NCBI RefSeq assembly: GCF_030519355.1
Contig: NZ_JAUMKC010000004.1
Coordinates: 62,001-126,000 of the forward strand
Source of the DNA: Mucilaginibacter sp. L3T2-6
Lineage (GTDB): Bacteria > Bacteroidota > Bacteroidia > Sphingobacteriales > Sphingobacteriaceae
Direction of reading: 5' to 3'
DNA: 64,000 bases
The notes below the pieces were generated by a model that searched no databases, was not told the DNA's origin, and was given only the letters and a program-made list of their open reading frames with translations. The position numbers and the translations under genes are program-made. How positions within the stretch are numbered: the first letter of the stretch is position 1; every line of letters starts with the position of its first letter. This document shows positions 48,655-56,832 of the stretch, piece after piece.

Positions 48655-50400
48655 ATGAAAAAATACGTCACTGTCTGCCTGGTACTGCTATTCGCCGCAA
48701 CTTACGCCTTTGCTCAACACAAGCAAAAAACTTACTGCAACCCCATCAATATCGATTACGGCTATACGCCTATTCCCAATTTCTCAACCTGGGGCAGACA
48801 CCGGGCTACAGCCGACCCGGTAATAACTATGTACAAGGGCGATTACTACCTGTTCTCTACCAACCAATGGGGCTACTGGTGGAGCCATGATATGTATCAC
48901 TGGAATTTTATAGCCCGTCATTTCCTGCGCCCGGAGCATAAGGTGTACGATGACCTTTGCGCACCGGCGGTTTGGGTGCAGGGTGATACACTGATGGTGT
49001 TCGGCTCTACTTATTCGCCGAACTTCCCAATCTGGATGAGTACCAATCCTAAAGCTAACGAATGGAAGGAAGCTATCCACGAATTTGAGCCCGGGGGATG
49101 GGATCCGGACTTTTTCAGGGATGATGATGGCAAGCTGTACATGTACAATGGCAGTAGTAATACTTATCCTTTATACGGCGCTGAAATTGACCCGAAGAAT
49201 TTTCACCTGAAAGGCTACCGTAAAGAAATGTATTTCCTGCAACCTTATCGATATGGGTGGCAGCGCTTTGGCGAATACATGGATAACACGTTTTTAGATC
49301 CTTTTATTGAGGGTGCATGGATGACCAAGCACAACGGGAAATACTACTTACAGTATGGCGCGCCTGGAACAGAGTTTAGCGGATATGCGGACGGCGTAGT
49401 GGTTGGTGATAATCCACTTGGACCATTTACACCGCAAAGTCAACCATTTAGCTATAAACCAGGCGGTTTTGCCCGGGGGGCAGGGCATGGTGCTACTTAT
49501 ACGGATGCATTTGGCAATTACTGGCACATAGCGACAATAGTGATAGCTGTAAAGAACAGTTTTGAGAGGCGGCTGGGCATTTGGCCGGCAGGGTTTGATA
49601 AAGAGGGCGTAATGTATTCCAATACCGCATTCGGCGATTACCCAACCTATCTGCCTGATGGTAAGGCCGACCATCTGCAAAGCAGCTTTACCGGCTGGAT
49701 GCTGTTAAATTATAATAAGCCGGTTTCGGTGTCATCCACGCTGGGCGGTTACATGCCCAATAACGCGGTAGACGAAAGTATAAAAACCTACTGGAGTGCA
49801 AGGACGGGAGATGCCGGCGAATGGATCACCAGCGATTTGGGTAATATCAGCACGGTGAACGCCGTACAAATAAATTATGCGGATCAGGATGCGACGATAC
49901 TCGGTAAAGCGACGGATACTTATACCCAATACAAATTATATTATTCGCTTGATAATAAGAAGTGGATGACGCTTGCCGATAAAAGTAAAAACAAAACCGA
50001 CGTTCCTCACGATTATATCGAATTGGAAACACCTGTAAAAGCACGCTATATCAAGTTGGAAAACGTGCACATGCCAACAGGTAAGTTTGCCCTGAGCGGT
50101 TTGCGCGTGTTTGGAAATGGGGGAGGAGCGAAGCCGAATACTGTAAAAGAATTTATTGTGCTGCGTACCGAGAAAGACAAGCGTAGCGCCTGGATAAAAT
50201 GGCAGCCGGTTGATAACGCGTTCGCATATAATATTTATACCGGCGTTGCTCCCGATAAACTATACAATTGCATAATGGTGCACACCGCCAACGAGTATTA
50301 CCTTAAAACAATGGATAAGGACAAGCCTTATTACTTCCAGATTGAGGCTATAAATGAAAACGGCGTTTCGGAGCGGACGAAGGTGGTTAAGGTTGATTAA
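48655..50400 (+). CDS. Exported GH43-family glycosidase with discoidin and FN3 domains
   Basis: The 581-residue protein has a signal peptide (to about AFAQ, residue 21). A five-bladed GH43 propeller (about 25-340) shows a candidate base aspartate D54 (HRATADPVITMYKGDYYLF), a WDPDFFRDDDGKLYMYNG blade, and a candidate acid E219 (IEGAWMTKHNGKYYLQYG). An F5/8 type C (discoidin) domain (about 350-495) and an FN3-like domain (about 500-581, with YFQIEAINENGVSE) follow. GH43 enzymes remove arabinose, xylose or galactose, so the target glycan may be branched. Confidence 0.85.
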   Translation: MKKYVTVCLVLLFAATYAFAQHKQKTYCNPINIDYGYTPIPNFSTWGRHRATADPVITMYKGDYYLFSTNQWGYWWSHDMYHWNFIARHFLRPEHKVYDDLCAPAVWVQGDTLMVFGSTYSPNFPIWMSTNPKANEWKEAIHEFEPGGWDPDFFRDDDGKLYMYNGSSNTYPLYGAEIDPKNFHLKGYRKEMYFLQPYRYGWQRFGEYMDNTFLDPFIEGAWMTKHNGKYYLQYGAPGTEFSGYADGVVVGDNPLGPFTPQSQPFSYKPGGFARGAGHGATYTDAFGNYWHIATIVIAVKNSFERRLGIWPAGFDKEGVMYSNTAFGDYPTYLPDGKADHLQSSFTGWMLLNYNKPVSVSSTLGGYMPNNAVDESIKTYWSARTGDAGEWITSDLGNISTVNAVQINYADQDATILGKATDTYTQYKLYYSLDNKKWMTLADKSKNKTDVPHDYIELETPVKARYIKLENVHMPTGKFALSGLRVFGNGGGAKPNTVKEFIVLRTEKDKRSAWIKWQPVDNAFAYNIYTGVAPDKLYNCIMVHTANEYYLKTMDKDKPYYFQIEAINENGVSERTKVVKVD

Positions 50401-50404
50401 GGCC

Positions 50405-50480
50405 AGTTATCAGAGATTAGTTGATTAGAGATAGGTGAGCTATCTTTTATCCAGAATCAGCTAATCTATAGTCTGTAATT
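50405..50480. repeat. GAGATTAGTTGATTAGAGAT-type intergenic repeat (family E)
   Basis: CAGAGATTAGTTGATTAGAGATAGG and, after a gap, CAGCTAATCTATAGTC form a loose inverted repeat. Related text is at 28279-28303 and 62138-62186, and in reverse at 53351-53377. Confidence 0.45.
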
Positions 50481-50554
50481 AACCAATAGCTAACACCGTT
50501 TTTTTCAAACTTATAGCATAACTTTACCAGCGTTTATTATCTACCTTGTAATTT

Positions 50555-51349
50555 ATGGCAAAAATTAAGTTTCTATCGGTACTCTTAATATCACTTTTTA
50601 TAGCGCAGGTGTTAACGGCGCAGGATAAATCCTCGTTCGACCGCGGCACATATATCTCAAAAGGCGATACTTTGCCTTATCGCATTTTATTCCCAAAGGA
50701 CTTCGACCCGGCAAAAAAGTATCCGTTAATATTGGTTCTGCATGGCGCCGGTGAGCGTGGCAATAATAATGAATCGCAGCTGGCCTATGGTACTAAGACG
50801 TTTTTAAAAGATACCATCCGCGAAAAGTACGCCGCCATTGTAGTTTATCCCCAATGCCCGGAAAACGGTTGGTGGGCAAATAATAAGTTCGAAGAAGACT
50901 CCATAACCCACAAAACCAAATTCATCTTTCAGCATGATGCGCCCCCAACTAAAGCAATGGTTAGCCTGTTGGGCTTGCTCGATCAGCTTTTAGACAAGCC
51001 CTATATAAATAAGCACATGGTGTATGTAGGAGGCCTGTCTATGGGCGGCATGGGTACTTTTGAAATAATTGCCCGCAGGCCAAAAGTATTTGCTGCCGCA
51101 TTCGCTATTTGCGGCGGCGACAATACACTCAACGTAAAAAAGTACGCTAAAAAAGTACCTCTATGGGTTTTTCATGGTGCGAAAGACAGCATTGTTCCTG
51201 AATTTCATTCCGAATCGATAGTGGCCGCTATAAAAAATGCAGGAGGGGACCCGAAATTTACCGTTTATCCCAATGATGACCATAACAGCTGGGATGATGC
51301 ATTCAGGGAACCGTTACTGATTCCGTGGTTGTTTAGCCATACGAAATAA
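50555..51349 (+). CDS. Exported alpha/beta hydrolase (esterase/peptidase type)
   Basis: The 264-residue protein has a signal peptide (to about LTAQ, residue 23) and an alpha/beta-hydrolase fold: LILVLHGAGERGNNNES (oxyanion loop, about 58-74), nucleophile S162 in GGLSMGG, aspartate at about 216 in GAKDSIVP and histidine at about 244 in DDHNSWDDAF. This layout is that of phospholipase/carboxylesterase-like or PHB-depolymerase-like exported hydrolases often found in PULs, where they may remove acyl groups from glycans. It closes the locus. Confidence 0.85.
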   Translation: MAKIKFLSVLLISLFIAQVLTAQDKSSFDRGTYISKGDTLPYRILFPKDFDPAKKYPLILVLHGAGERGNNNESQLAYGTKTFLKDTIREKYAAIVVYPQCPENGWWANNKFEEDSITHKTKFIFQHDAPPTKAMVSLLGLLDQLLDKPYINKHMVYVGGLSMGGMGTFEIIARRPKVFAAAFAICGGDNTLNVKKYAKKVPLWVFHGAKDSIVPEFHSESIVAAIKNAGGDPKFTVYPNDDHNSWDDAFREPLLIPWLFSHTK

Positions 51350-51355
51350 AGAGCT

Positions 51356-51484
51356 TGTCATTGAATTAGTAAACCCTTACAATTGCGAGATATTAACGAA
51401 CGAAGCAACCTAATCATAGTCCTTGAGCGCAACGCATAGTTCGTAATGTATGGCGACGAGATTGCTTCGTTTCTCGCAATGACA
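51356..51484. repeat. Palindromic intergenic repeat, family A (copy 4)
   Basis: The right end (GGCGACGAGATTGCTTCGTTTCTCGCAATGACA, 51452-51484) is close to the consensus. The left end is partly broken: TGTCATTG at 51356-51363, then an insertion, then ATTGCGAG and AACGAAGCAACC at 51382-51410. Confidence 0.75.
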
Positions 51485-51487
51485 AAT

Positions 51488-52393
51488 TTATTGGGCATTG
51501 CTAATATGTCCCAGCGCATAACTGATAAAGTTACTCGTTAACCCGTAATCCTCAGTTCCTTTCCTGCGGATGAAAAAGAAATCGCGGGTTATTTTCAATC
51601 CTTCGACAGGTACCTCAACTAATTCGCCTTCGGCAAGTTCACGCAGGATGGAGGGTTTAGGCATAAAGCCAAGGCATTGGTCGGCCCGGAGAAAGTTTTT
51701 AAGCGCCTCCGTTCCGCCGAGCCGTATTTTTACCGATAAGTCGGACGGTTTGATATGCAGGGCTGATAGCGACTTTAGTAGTGCATTCAATGTTCCGGAG
51801 CCACGCTCCCGCAATGCCAGCGGCGTTTTTACAAATTGCTTCAGCGTTAATGATTTACCCGCCAGCGGACTTTTGGCTGAACATACAGGTATCACTTCGT
51901 CGCTCATGAACGGCCGGTAGGAGACAGTGGTAAGCTTATTATCCACCTCTATGATACCGATATCCACCTCGTGATTAAGCAACGCATTTAAAATATACTC
52001 TGAGTTGCGGTTCACCAACTGTACATCCACATTGGCATACTCCCGTTGAAAGCCGGACAATATAGACGGTAAAATATATAAGGCAATAGTAGTACTCGCA
52101 CCTAACCGCAAATGTCCTGCTGCCTGTGACAAATTACTTAATATAGATAGGTCATATTCAATTTTGCGCTCGATCTCGGTAGCTTGTAATAGATATTCAT
52201 TAAGCTTTTTACCTGCTTCTGTAAGCAGGATGCTATTACCCTTGCGCTCAAACAAGGGCAATTTATACTGGTCTTCCAGTGCCTTAACGTGCTTGCTGAT
52301 AGCGGGCTGCGTTATAAACAATACCTGTGCCGCCTTGCTGAAGCTCAGGTTGGCAGCAACTTCCATAAAAACACGGTGAGCGAAGGAGATCAT
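51488..52393 (-). CDS. LysR family transcriptional regulator
   Basis: The 301-residue protein has an N-terminal LysR winged helix (VFMEVAANLSFSKAAQVLFITQPAISKHVKALEDQYKLPLFERKGNSILLTEAGKKL, about 8-64), followed by a two-lobe effector domain (about 90-295, with LRLGASTTIALYILPSIL). It is not divergent from a target gene; on the same strand a methyltransferase gene lies 86 nt upstream. The regulated gene is unknown. Confidence 0.92.
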   Translation of the reverse strand: MISFAHRVFMEVAANLSFSKAAQVLFITQPAISKHVKALEDQYKLPLFERKGNSILLTEAGKKLNEYLLQATEIERKIEYDLSILSNLSQAAGHLRLGASTTIALYILPSILSGFQREYANVDVQLVNRNSEYILNALLNHEVDIGIIEVDNKLTTVSYRPFMSDEVIPVCSAKSPLAGKSLTLKQFVKTPLALRERGSGTLNALLKSLSALHIKPSDLSVKIRLGGTEALKNFLRADQCLGFMPKPSILRELAEGELVEVPVEGLKITRDFFFIRRKGTEDYGLTSNFISYALGHISNAQ

Positions 52394-52479
52394 ACTGCGA
52401 AGATAGGAAAACAGTATAAAAAAAAGTTATAATGTACGCCTATACTTCTGAATGTCACAGCACAAAAACAGCATTCGCC

Positions 52480-53283
52480 TTAGTAACACTTCTTCCTTGC
52501 TATGTACAGGCAGGTAACAATGTCCCTTATCACTCTGTCTTTAAATTGCTCTCTGGCTATTCGTCCTAATTCAGCGAGCAGTTCGTCCCGGTCGGGGCGG
52601 ATGCTGATGGGTGAATAGGTAGCATACAGCGCAACAGTTTGTTCTGCTGTAAGTACCAGCGGCCATTCGCCTGCACGGTATTCTATATTTTCAAAGGCGT
52701 TGGTTTCTTCCAGCGCGGCGAGGCGCGCTTTAAAATCAAGCGCGTAAGGAAGGTTCGCGGCGCCTTGCGACGGGCTTAATGCACCCTCCAGCAGATGTTT
52801 TGTTGCATGATGGAACAAGTTCTCGCGCTCATGATTACCATACACGTTCCAAACCATTCCCCACCATCCGCCTGGCTTTAACAGGCGGGCAATTTTTTGC
52901 AATGCGACCGGTTCATCAAGCCAGTGAAATGCCGTAGCGGAAAAGCCAAAATCAAATACGCCTTCCGGCAGTTCAGCTTCTTCAAAGGGGACAGTGTATA
53001 TCTCAAGGGCAGCTTCCGGCATCGAGGCAGCCAGGTATTGGGCCATCCGGTTATCTGATTCGATCACAACTAACGGATCTGCTCCAAGTTCCAGCAGTCG
53101 CCTGGTAGCAATACCCGTACCCGCGCCTATTTCGAAAGTACGGGTACCACCGGCAAGACAACCCCGTTCAACCAGCATTTCAAAAACCCAATCAGGGTAG
53201 GATGGTCGCGCGGCATGGTAAGCCGCGGGATCGCTGCCAAACGCCGACCGGCCGAATTCGCGATTAATGGTAATGTTTTGCAT
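52480..53283 (-). CDS. Class I SAM-dependent methyltransferase
   Basis: The 267-residue Rossmann methyltransferase has motif I FEIGAGTGIATRRLLELG (about 49-66), an acidic motif II in VVIESD, motif post-I in FGFSATAFHWLDEPVALQKIARLLKPGGWWGMVWN, as in UbiE/MenG-like small-molecule methyltransferases. The N-terminal FGSDPAAYHAARPSYPDWVFEMLV is also typical of this group. The substrate is unknown. Confidence 0.87.
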   Translation of the reverse strand: MQNITINREFGRSAFGSDPAAYHAARPSYPDWVFEMLVERGCLAGGTRTFEIGAGTGIATRRLLELGADPLVVIESDNRMAQYLAASMPEAALEIYTVPFEEAELPEGVFDFGFSATAFHWLDEPVALQKIARLLKPGGWWGMVWNVYGNHERENLFHHATKHLLEGALSPSQGAANLPYALDFKARLAALEETNAFENIEYRAGEWPLVLTAEQTVALYATYSPISIRPDRDELLAELGRIAREQFKDRVIRDIVTCLYIARKKCY

Positions 53284-53370
53284 CAGTATGAAATAAAAAT
53301 AGGGATAACCTCCCGATTATCCCTAAAATTGTATGTTTTTTGAAAAGAGAAACTAATCTCTAATCTCCAA

Positions 53371-54381
53371 TTAATTAATTTCTGCTACCGCACCAATCAA
53401 ATGCTTTTCCGCCAGGTATTCGGCGATCTGCACGGCATTGGTAGCAGCACCTTTACGCAGATTGTCAGATACGATCCACATATTCAATGTTTTTTCCTGG
53501 CTTTCATCGCGGCGAAGGCGACCGACAAATACTTCGTCTTTATCATGAGCATCGAGCGGCATCGGGTATTTTAGGTTGGCAACATCGTCAACCAAAACTA
53601 CGCCCGGGGCATTAGCCAGTAATTCACGCACCTCGCTCAAATCATACTCGTGCAAAAACTCAACATTAACGGACTCAGAGTGACCACCCATAACCGGGAT
53701 ACGCACCGTAGTGGCGGTAACCTTGATGCTATCGTCACCCATAATTTTATTGGTCTCTTTCACCATTTTCATTTCCTCTTTGGTGTAGCCGTTTTCGGTA
53801 AATACATCGATATGCGGCAATACGTTAAGGTCGATCTGATATGGATAAACTTTTGGTCCGTCAATACCTTTACGCTCGTTGAATAGTTGATCTACTGCTT
53901 TCACGCCCGTTCCGGTAACTGACTGGTAGGTTGACACAACCACCCTTTTGATTTTATATTTATCGTGCAATGGCTTCAAGGCCACTACCATTTGTATGGT
54001 CGAACAATTTGGATTAGCGATGATCTTGTCATCCGCCGTTAATACGCCGGCATTTACTTCAGGAACAACCAGCTTTTTGGTTGGGTCCATACGCCAGGCC
54101 GATGAATTATCGATAACAGTTGTGCCGGCTGCTGCAAAAAGTGGCGCCTGTGCCAGTGACGTGCTGCCCCCTGCCGAAAATATAGCGACATCGGGCTTCT
54201 GTTTTATCGCATCCTCAACAGAAACAACCTTGTACTGCTTACCCTTAAAAGTGATTTCTTTACCAACACTTTTTTCTGAAGCTACCGGAATTAATTCTGT
54301 AACGGGGAAGTTGCGCTCCGCAAGGACCTGCAACATTTTAGTGCCAACTAATCCTGTGGCACCTACTACTGCGACTTTCAT
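53371..54381 (-). CDS. asd: Aspartate-semialdehyde dehydrogenase
   Basis: The 336-residue enzyme reduces aspartyl phosphate to the semialdehyde, feeding lysine, threonine, methionine and cell-wall diaminopimelate. It shows VAVVGATGLVGTKMLQVL (NADP loop), IFSAGGSTS, the catalytic C126 in NPNCSTIQM, YQSVTGTG and H234 in MGGHSESVNVEF. Length is normal. A C-A-T-C-T-T-T-G box upstream on the minus strand is close to the -7 consensus. Confidence 0.95.
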   Translation of the reverse strand: MKVAVVGATGLVGTKMLQVLAERNFPVTELIPVASEKSVGKEITFKGKQYKVVSVEDAIKQKPDVAIFSAGGSTSLAQAPLFAAAGTTVIDNSSAWRMDPTKKLVVPEVNAGVLTADDKIIANPNCSTIQMVVALKPLHDKYKIKRVVVSTYQSVTGTGVKAVDQLFNERKGIDGPKVYPYQIDLNVLPHIDVFTENGYTKEEMKMVKETNKIMGDDSIKVTATTVRIPVMGGHSESVNVEFLHEYDLSEVRELLANAPGVVLVDDVANLKYPMPLDAHDKDEVFVGRLRRDESQEKTLNMWIVSDNLRKGAATNAVQIAEYLAEKHLIGAVAEIN

Positions 54382-54434
54382 TTTTAAATTGTTATAAATA
54401 ATTAATTAAACTGCAAAGATGCGGTTTTTTTATT

Positions 54435-54460
54435 GGAATGTTGTAAAGTTGGAAGGCTGA
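54435..54460. repeat. GTTGTAA-type intergenic repeat (family C)
   Basis: GGAATGTTGTAAAGTTGGAAGG resembles the units at 17341 and 10226. It lies between the divergent asd and threonine dehydrogenase genes. Confidence 0.5.
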
Positions 54461-54599
54461 AATATTGTGAATTCCTGATTTTTACGCTGACTTTTGAATT
54501 ATTTGTAATCACAAATATCATTTAACAGGAAATTATTAATAACGGTATTGTCACGTAATCTTTATTTGCCAAAGTCATAATCTATTTAAGTCAAATTAA

Positions 54600-54607
54600 T
54601 ACCTTTG
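54600..54607 (+). promoter_or_regulatory. -7 box of the threonine dehydrogenase gene
   Basis: TACCTTTG matches TAnnTTTG exactly and lies 21 nt before ATG 54629. A TTG start codon that would extend the frame (54605) is inside this box and is therefore rejected. Confidence 0.65.
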
Positions 54608-54628
54608 CCGTGTAATAACTGGCATTTC

Positions 54629-55579
54629 ATGAGCGAAAAAATTCTAATAATTGGCGCCAATGGTCAAATCGGCACCGAATTGGTTAAGGCGTTGCGTGCA
54701 ATTCACGGCGCCGAGGCAGTAATAGCATCAGATATTAAAAGTCCGGCATACGCTATCCGCAACAGTGGCCCGCATGAAATTGCCAACGTGCTCGACCGGG
54801 ACAACCTTCATCATATATTCGATAAGCACCGTCCCACGCAGGTTTACCTGTTAGCAGCTATTCTCTCTGCCGTTGGGGAGCAAAAACCAAAAGTGGCCTG
54901 GGATCTGAATATGACCGGTTTGCTGCATGTGCTTGATTTTGCCGTAGAATTTAAAGTTGCCAAAGTGTTCTGGCCAAGCTCCATAGCCGTTTTCGGGCCG
55001 CATTCGCCACAACAAAACACGCCGCAATATTGTGTAATGGACCCTAATACTGTTTATGGTTTTAGCAAGCTGGCCGGCGAACGCTGGTGTGAATATTACT
55101 TTACGAAGTATGGAGTAGATGTCCGCAGTATACGTTACCCCGGCCTTATCGGTTGGCGGGCCAACCCGGGCGGAGGGACGACTGATTACGCTGTTCATAT
55201 TTTCCACGAGGCTTTAAAGGCGGGCAAATACCAGAGTTTCCTTTCGGCACAAACGGCGCTGCCGATGATGTATATGGATGATGCCATCCGCGCTACTATA
55301 ACGCTTATGGACGCACCTGCCGAAAACGTAAAAATTCGCTCCTCATATAACCTTGCCGGCATCAGTTTCACTCCCGAACAACTTGCCGGAGAAATTAAAA
55401 AACACATTCCGGATTTTGAAATCAGCTATGCGGACAACGACCCGCGGCAGGCAATTGCCGATAGCTGGCCAAAATCTATTGATGACAGTTCCGCTCAGCA
55501 GGACTGGGGCTGGCAGTTGGAATATGACCTGCCAAAAATGGTGGACGATATGCTCACGAATCTGCGCACCATAATTTAG
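54629..55579 (+). CDS. NAD-dependent L-threonine 3-dehydrogenase, SDR type
   Basis: The 316-residue extended SDR has GANGQIG (9-15), a catalytic Y143-x3-K147 (VYGFSK) and S in SSIAVFGP. The sequence WPSSIAVFGPHSP..NTPQY..MDPNTVYGFSKLAGE.WC.YY and RYPGLIGWRANPGGGTTDYAV is the fingerprint of SDR-type threonine dehydrogenases known from Flavobacterium and related bacteria. It oxidises L-threonine to 2-amino-3-ketobutyrate, the substrate of Kbl (34309-35499). The two genes are about 19 kb apart rather than in an operon. Confidence 0.85.
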   Translation: MSEKILIIGANGQIGTELVKALRAIHGAEAVIASDIKSPAYAIRNSGPHEIANVLDRDNLHHIFDKHRPTQVYLLAAILSAVGEQKPKVAWDLNMTGLLHVLDFAVEFKVAKVFWPSSIAVFGPHSPQQNTPQYCVMDPNTVYGFSKLAGERWCEYYFTKYGVDVRSIRYPGLIGWRANPGGGTTDYAVHIFHEALKAGKYQSFLSAQTALPMMYMDDAIRATITLMDAPAENVKIRSSYNLAGISFTPEQLAGEIKKHIPDFEISYADNDPRQAIADSWPKSIDDSSAQQDWGWQLEYDLPKMVDDMLTNLRTII

Positions 55580-55616
55580 GGCGAAAGGTTAAAAAACAAA
55601 TATTATATTCGCAGAT

Positions 55617-55729
55617 TAGTCCATGGACAATAGACCATGGACTAAAAAAAATTAAAGGAAGAAACCGCTTGGTTTGGTCTTCCGATGATCAAAAATATTA
55701 ATGCAACGACCATGGACTATGGACCATGG
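55617..55729. repeat. Cluster of palindromic repeats (family B) before the YebC-type gene
   Basis: TAGTCCATGG-ACAATAGA-CCATGGACTA (55617-55644) has perfect 10-bp arms. GGAAGA..TCTTCC with an inner AAACC/GGTTT (55657-55683) is a second hairpin. CCATGGACTATGGACCATGG (55710-55729) is a third unit. The longest frame of the next gene opens inside the third unit. Confidence 0.7.
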
Positions 55730-55745
55730 ATTATCGACTAATATA

Positions 55746-56471
55746 ATGGGAAGAGCATTTGAATTTCGTAAAGAGAGAAAGTTTAAGCGCTGGGCCAAAA
55801 TGGCCGTTCAGTTTACGCGCTTAGGAAAAGAAATTGTGATGGCCGTGAAAGCCGGCGGGGGAGATGTTAATACTAACTCGCGCCTGCGTACAGCTGTGCA
55901 GAACGCCAAAGCGGTGAACATGCCTAAAGACCGCGTAGAAGCCGCTATTAAACGCGCCAGCAGCCGCGACGAAAAGGATTATGAAGAAATAGTATATGAG
56001 GGCTATGCACCTCACGGTGTGGCGGTGCTGGTTGAAACAGCTACTGATAATACAAACCGTACCGTTGCCAATGTACGCAGCTATTTTACAAAGGTTGGTG
56101 GTACATTAGGCAAAACAGGCTCGCTGGATTTTATTTTCACCCGCAAATCAGTGTTTACTTTTGCTCCCGGCGACCGTGACCTGGAAGAGCTGGAACTGGA
56201 ACTGATTGATGCGGGGTTGGAAGACCTGTTTGTAGAGGCCGACGAGGAAGGAAATGACCTGGCTGTAATCCATACTGCTTTTGAAGATTTTGGCAAAATG
56301 CAGAAAGCGCTGGAAGCAGCGGGTATTGAAACCAAATCTGCAAAACTGGAGCGCATACCACAGTCATTCCACGAAGTGACAGAAGAACAGGTTGCAGACG
56401 TAATGAAGCTGATCGATCGTTTGGAAGAAGACGACGACGTACAGGCGGTATACCATAACATGGCTGAATAA
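55746..56471 (+). CDS. YebC/PmpR family protein (translation or transcription factor)
   Basis: I start at ATG 55746 (MGRAFEFRKERKFKRWAKMA), the conserved N-terminus; the 15 codons before it are repeat sequence. The 241-residue protein has the three YebC domains with GGGDVNTNSRLRTAVQNAKAVNMPKDRVEAAIKRA and YEGYAPHGVAVLVETATDNTNRTVANVRSYFTKVGGTLG. YebC proteins were described as DNA-binding regulators; recent work links them to relief of ribosome stalling. It has no partner gene here. Confidence 0.92.
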   Translation: MGRAFEFRKERKFKRWAKMAVQFTRLGKEIVMAVKAGGGDVNTNSRLRTAVQNAKAVNMPKDRVEAAIKRASSRDEKDYEEIVYEGYAPHGVAVLVETATDNTNRTVANVRSYFTKVGGTLGKTGSLDFIFTRKSVFTFAPGDRDLEELELELIDAGLEDLFVEADEEGNDLAVIHTAFEDFGKMQKALEAAGIETKSAKLERIPQSFHEVTEEQVADVMKLIDRLEEDDDVQAVYHNMAE

Positions 56472-56499
56472 TTTTGATTTGAAGATTTGATGATGTGTT

Positions 56500-56552
56500 G
56501 ATTTGAAAATTGGTTACATCTTCAAATTTTCAAATTGTTTCATTTTCAAATC
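56500..56552. repeat. Inverted repeat with 11-bp perfect arms
   Basis: GATTTGAAAAT (56500-56510) and ATTTTCAAATC (56542-56552) are exact complements in a spacer of TTTGAAAATTTGAAG-like words. It lies just before the DUF2442 start at 56561. Confidence 0.6.
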
Positions 56553-56560
56553 AAACCATC

Positions 56561-56776
56561 ATGGCCATATTCCACACACGCAAGCAGGAAAAGAAGGTAA
56601 AGGTAACTTTTGCCAATGGCTTGCTGTTGGTTGAAAAGGACGACGGCAGGCAGCAGGTGTTTCCACTGGATTTTTTTCCTGAGCTGTTGAATGCAACGGA
56701 TGAAGAACGGGAGGATTGGATTCAGACATCCACCGGCATCCATTTTAACAAATTAGATTTGGATGTGTCTCTTTAG
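56561..56776 (+). CDS. DUF2442 domain protein
   Basis: The start is ATG 56561; the longer frame passes through the inverted repeat. The 71-residue product (KKVKVTFANGLLLVEKDDGRQQVFPLDFFPELLNATDEEREDWIQTSTGIHF) matches the small DUF2442 fold: VTFANGLLL, FPLDFFPEL..A..EER and a final W-x-x-HF-like region. DUF2442 genes often lie next to DUF4160 genes in possible toxin-antitoxin pairs, but no partner is visible here. Confidence 0.75.
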   Translation: MAIFHTRKQEKKVKVTFANGLLLVEKDDGRQQVFPLDFFPELLNATDEEREDWIQTSTGIHFNKLDLDVSL

Positions 56777-56832
56777 ATGTGAGATTCGATTGGTACTTTT
56801 GTTTCACGTGTTATAGCTAGCAGCCCGTATCT

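Noticed and set aside
54605..54628. TTG start extending the threonine dehydrogenase by eight residues
   Set aside because: The TTG is the end of the TACCTTTG -7 box; ATG 54629 fits the conserved N-terminus.
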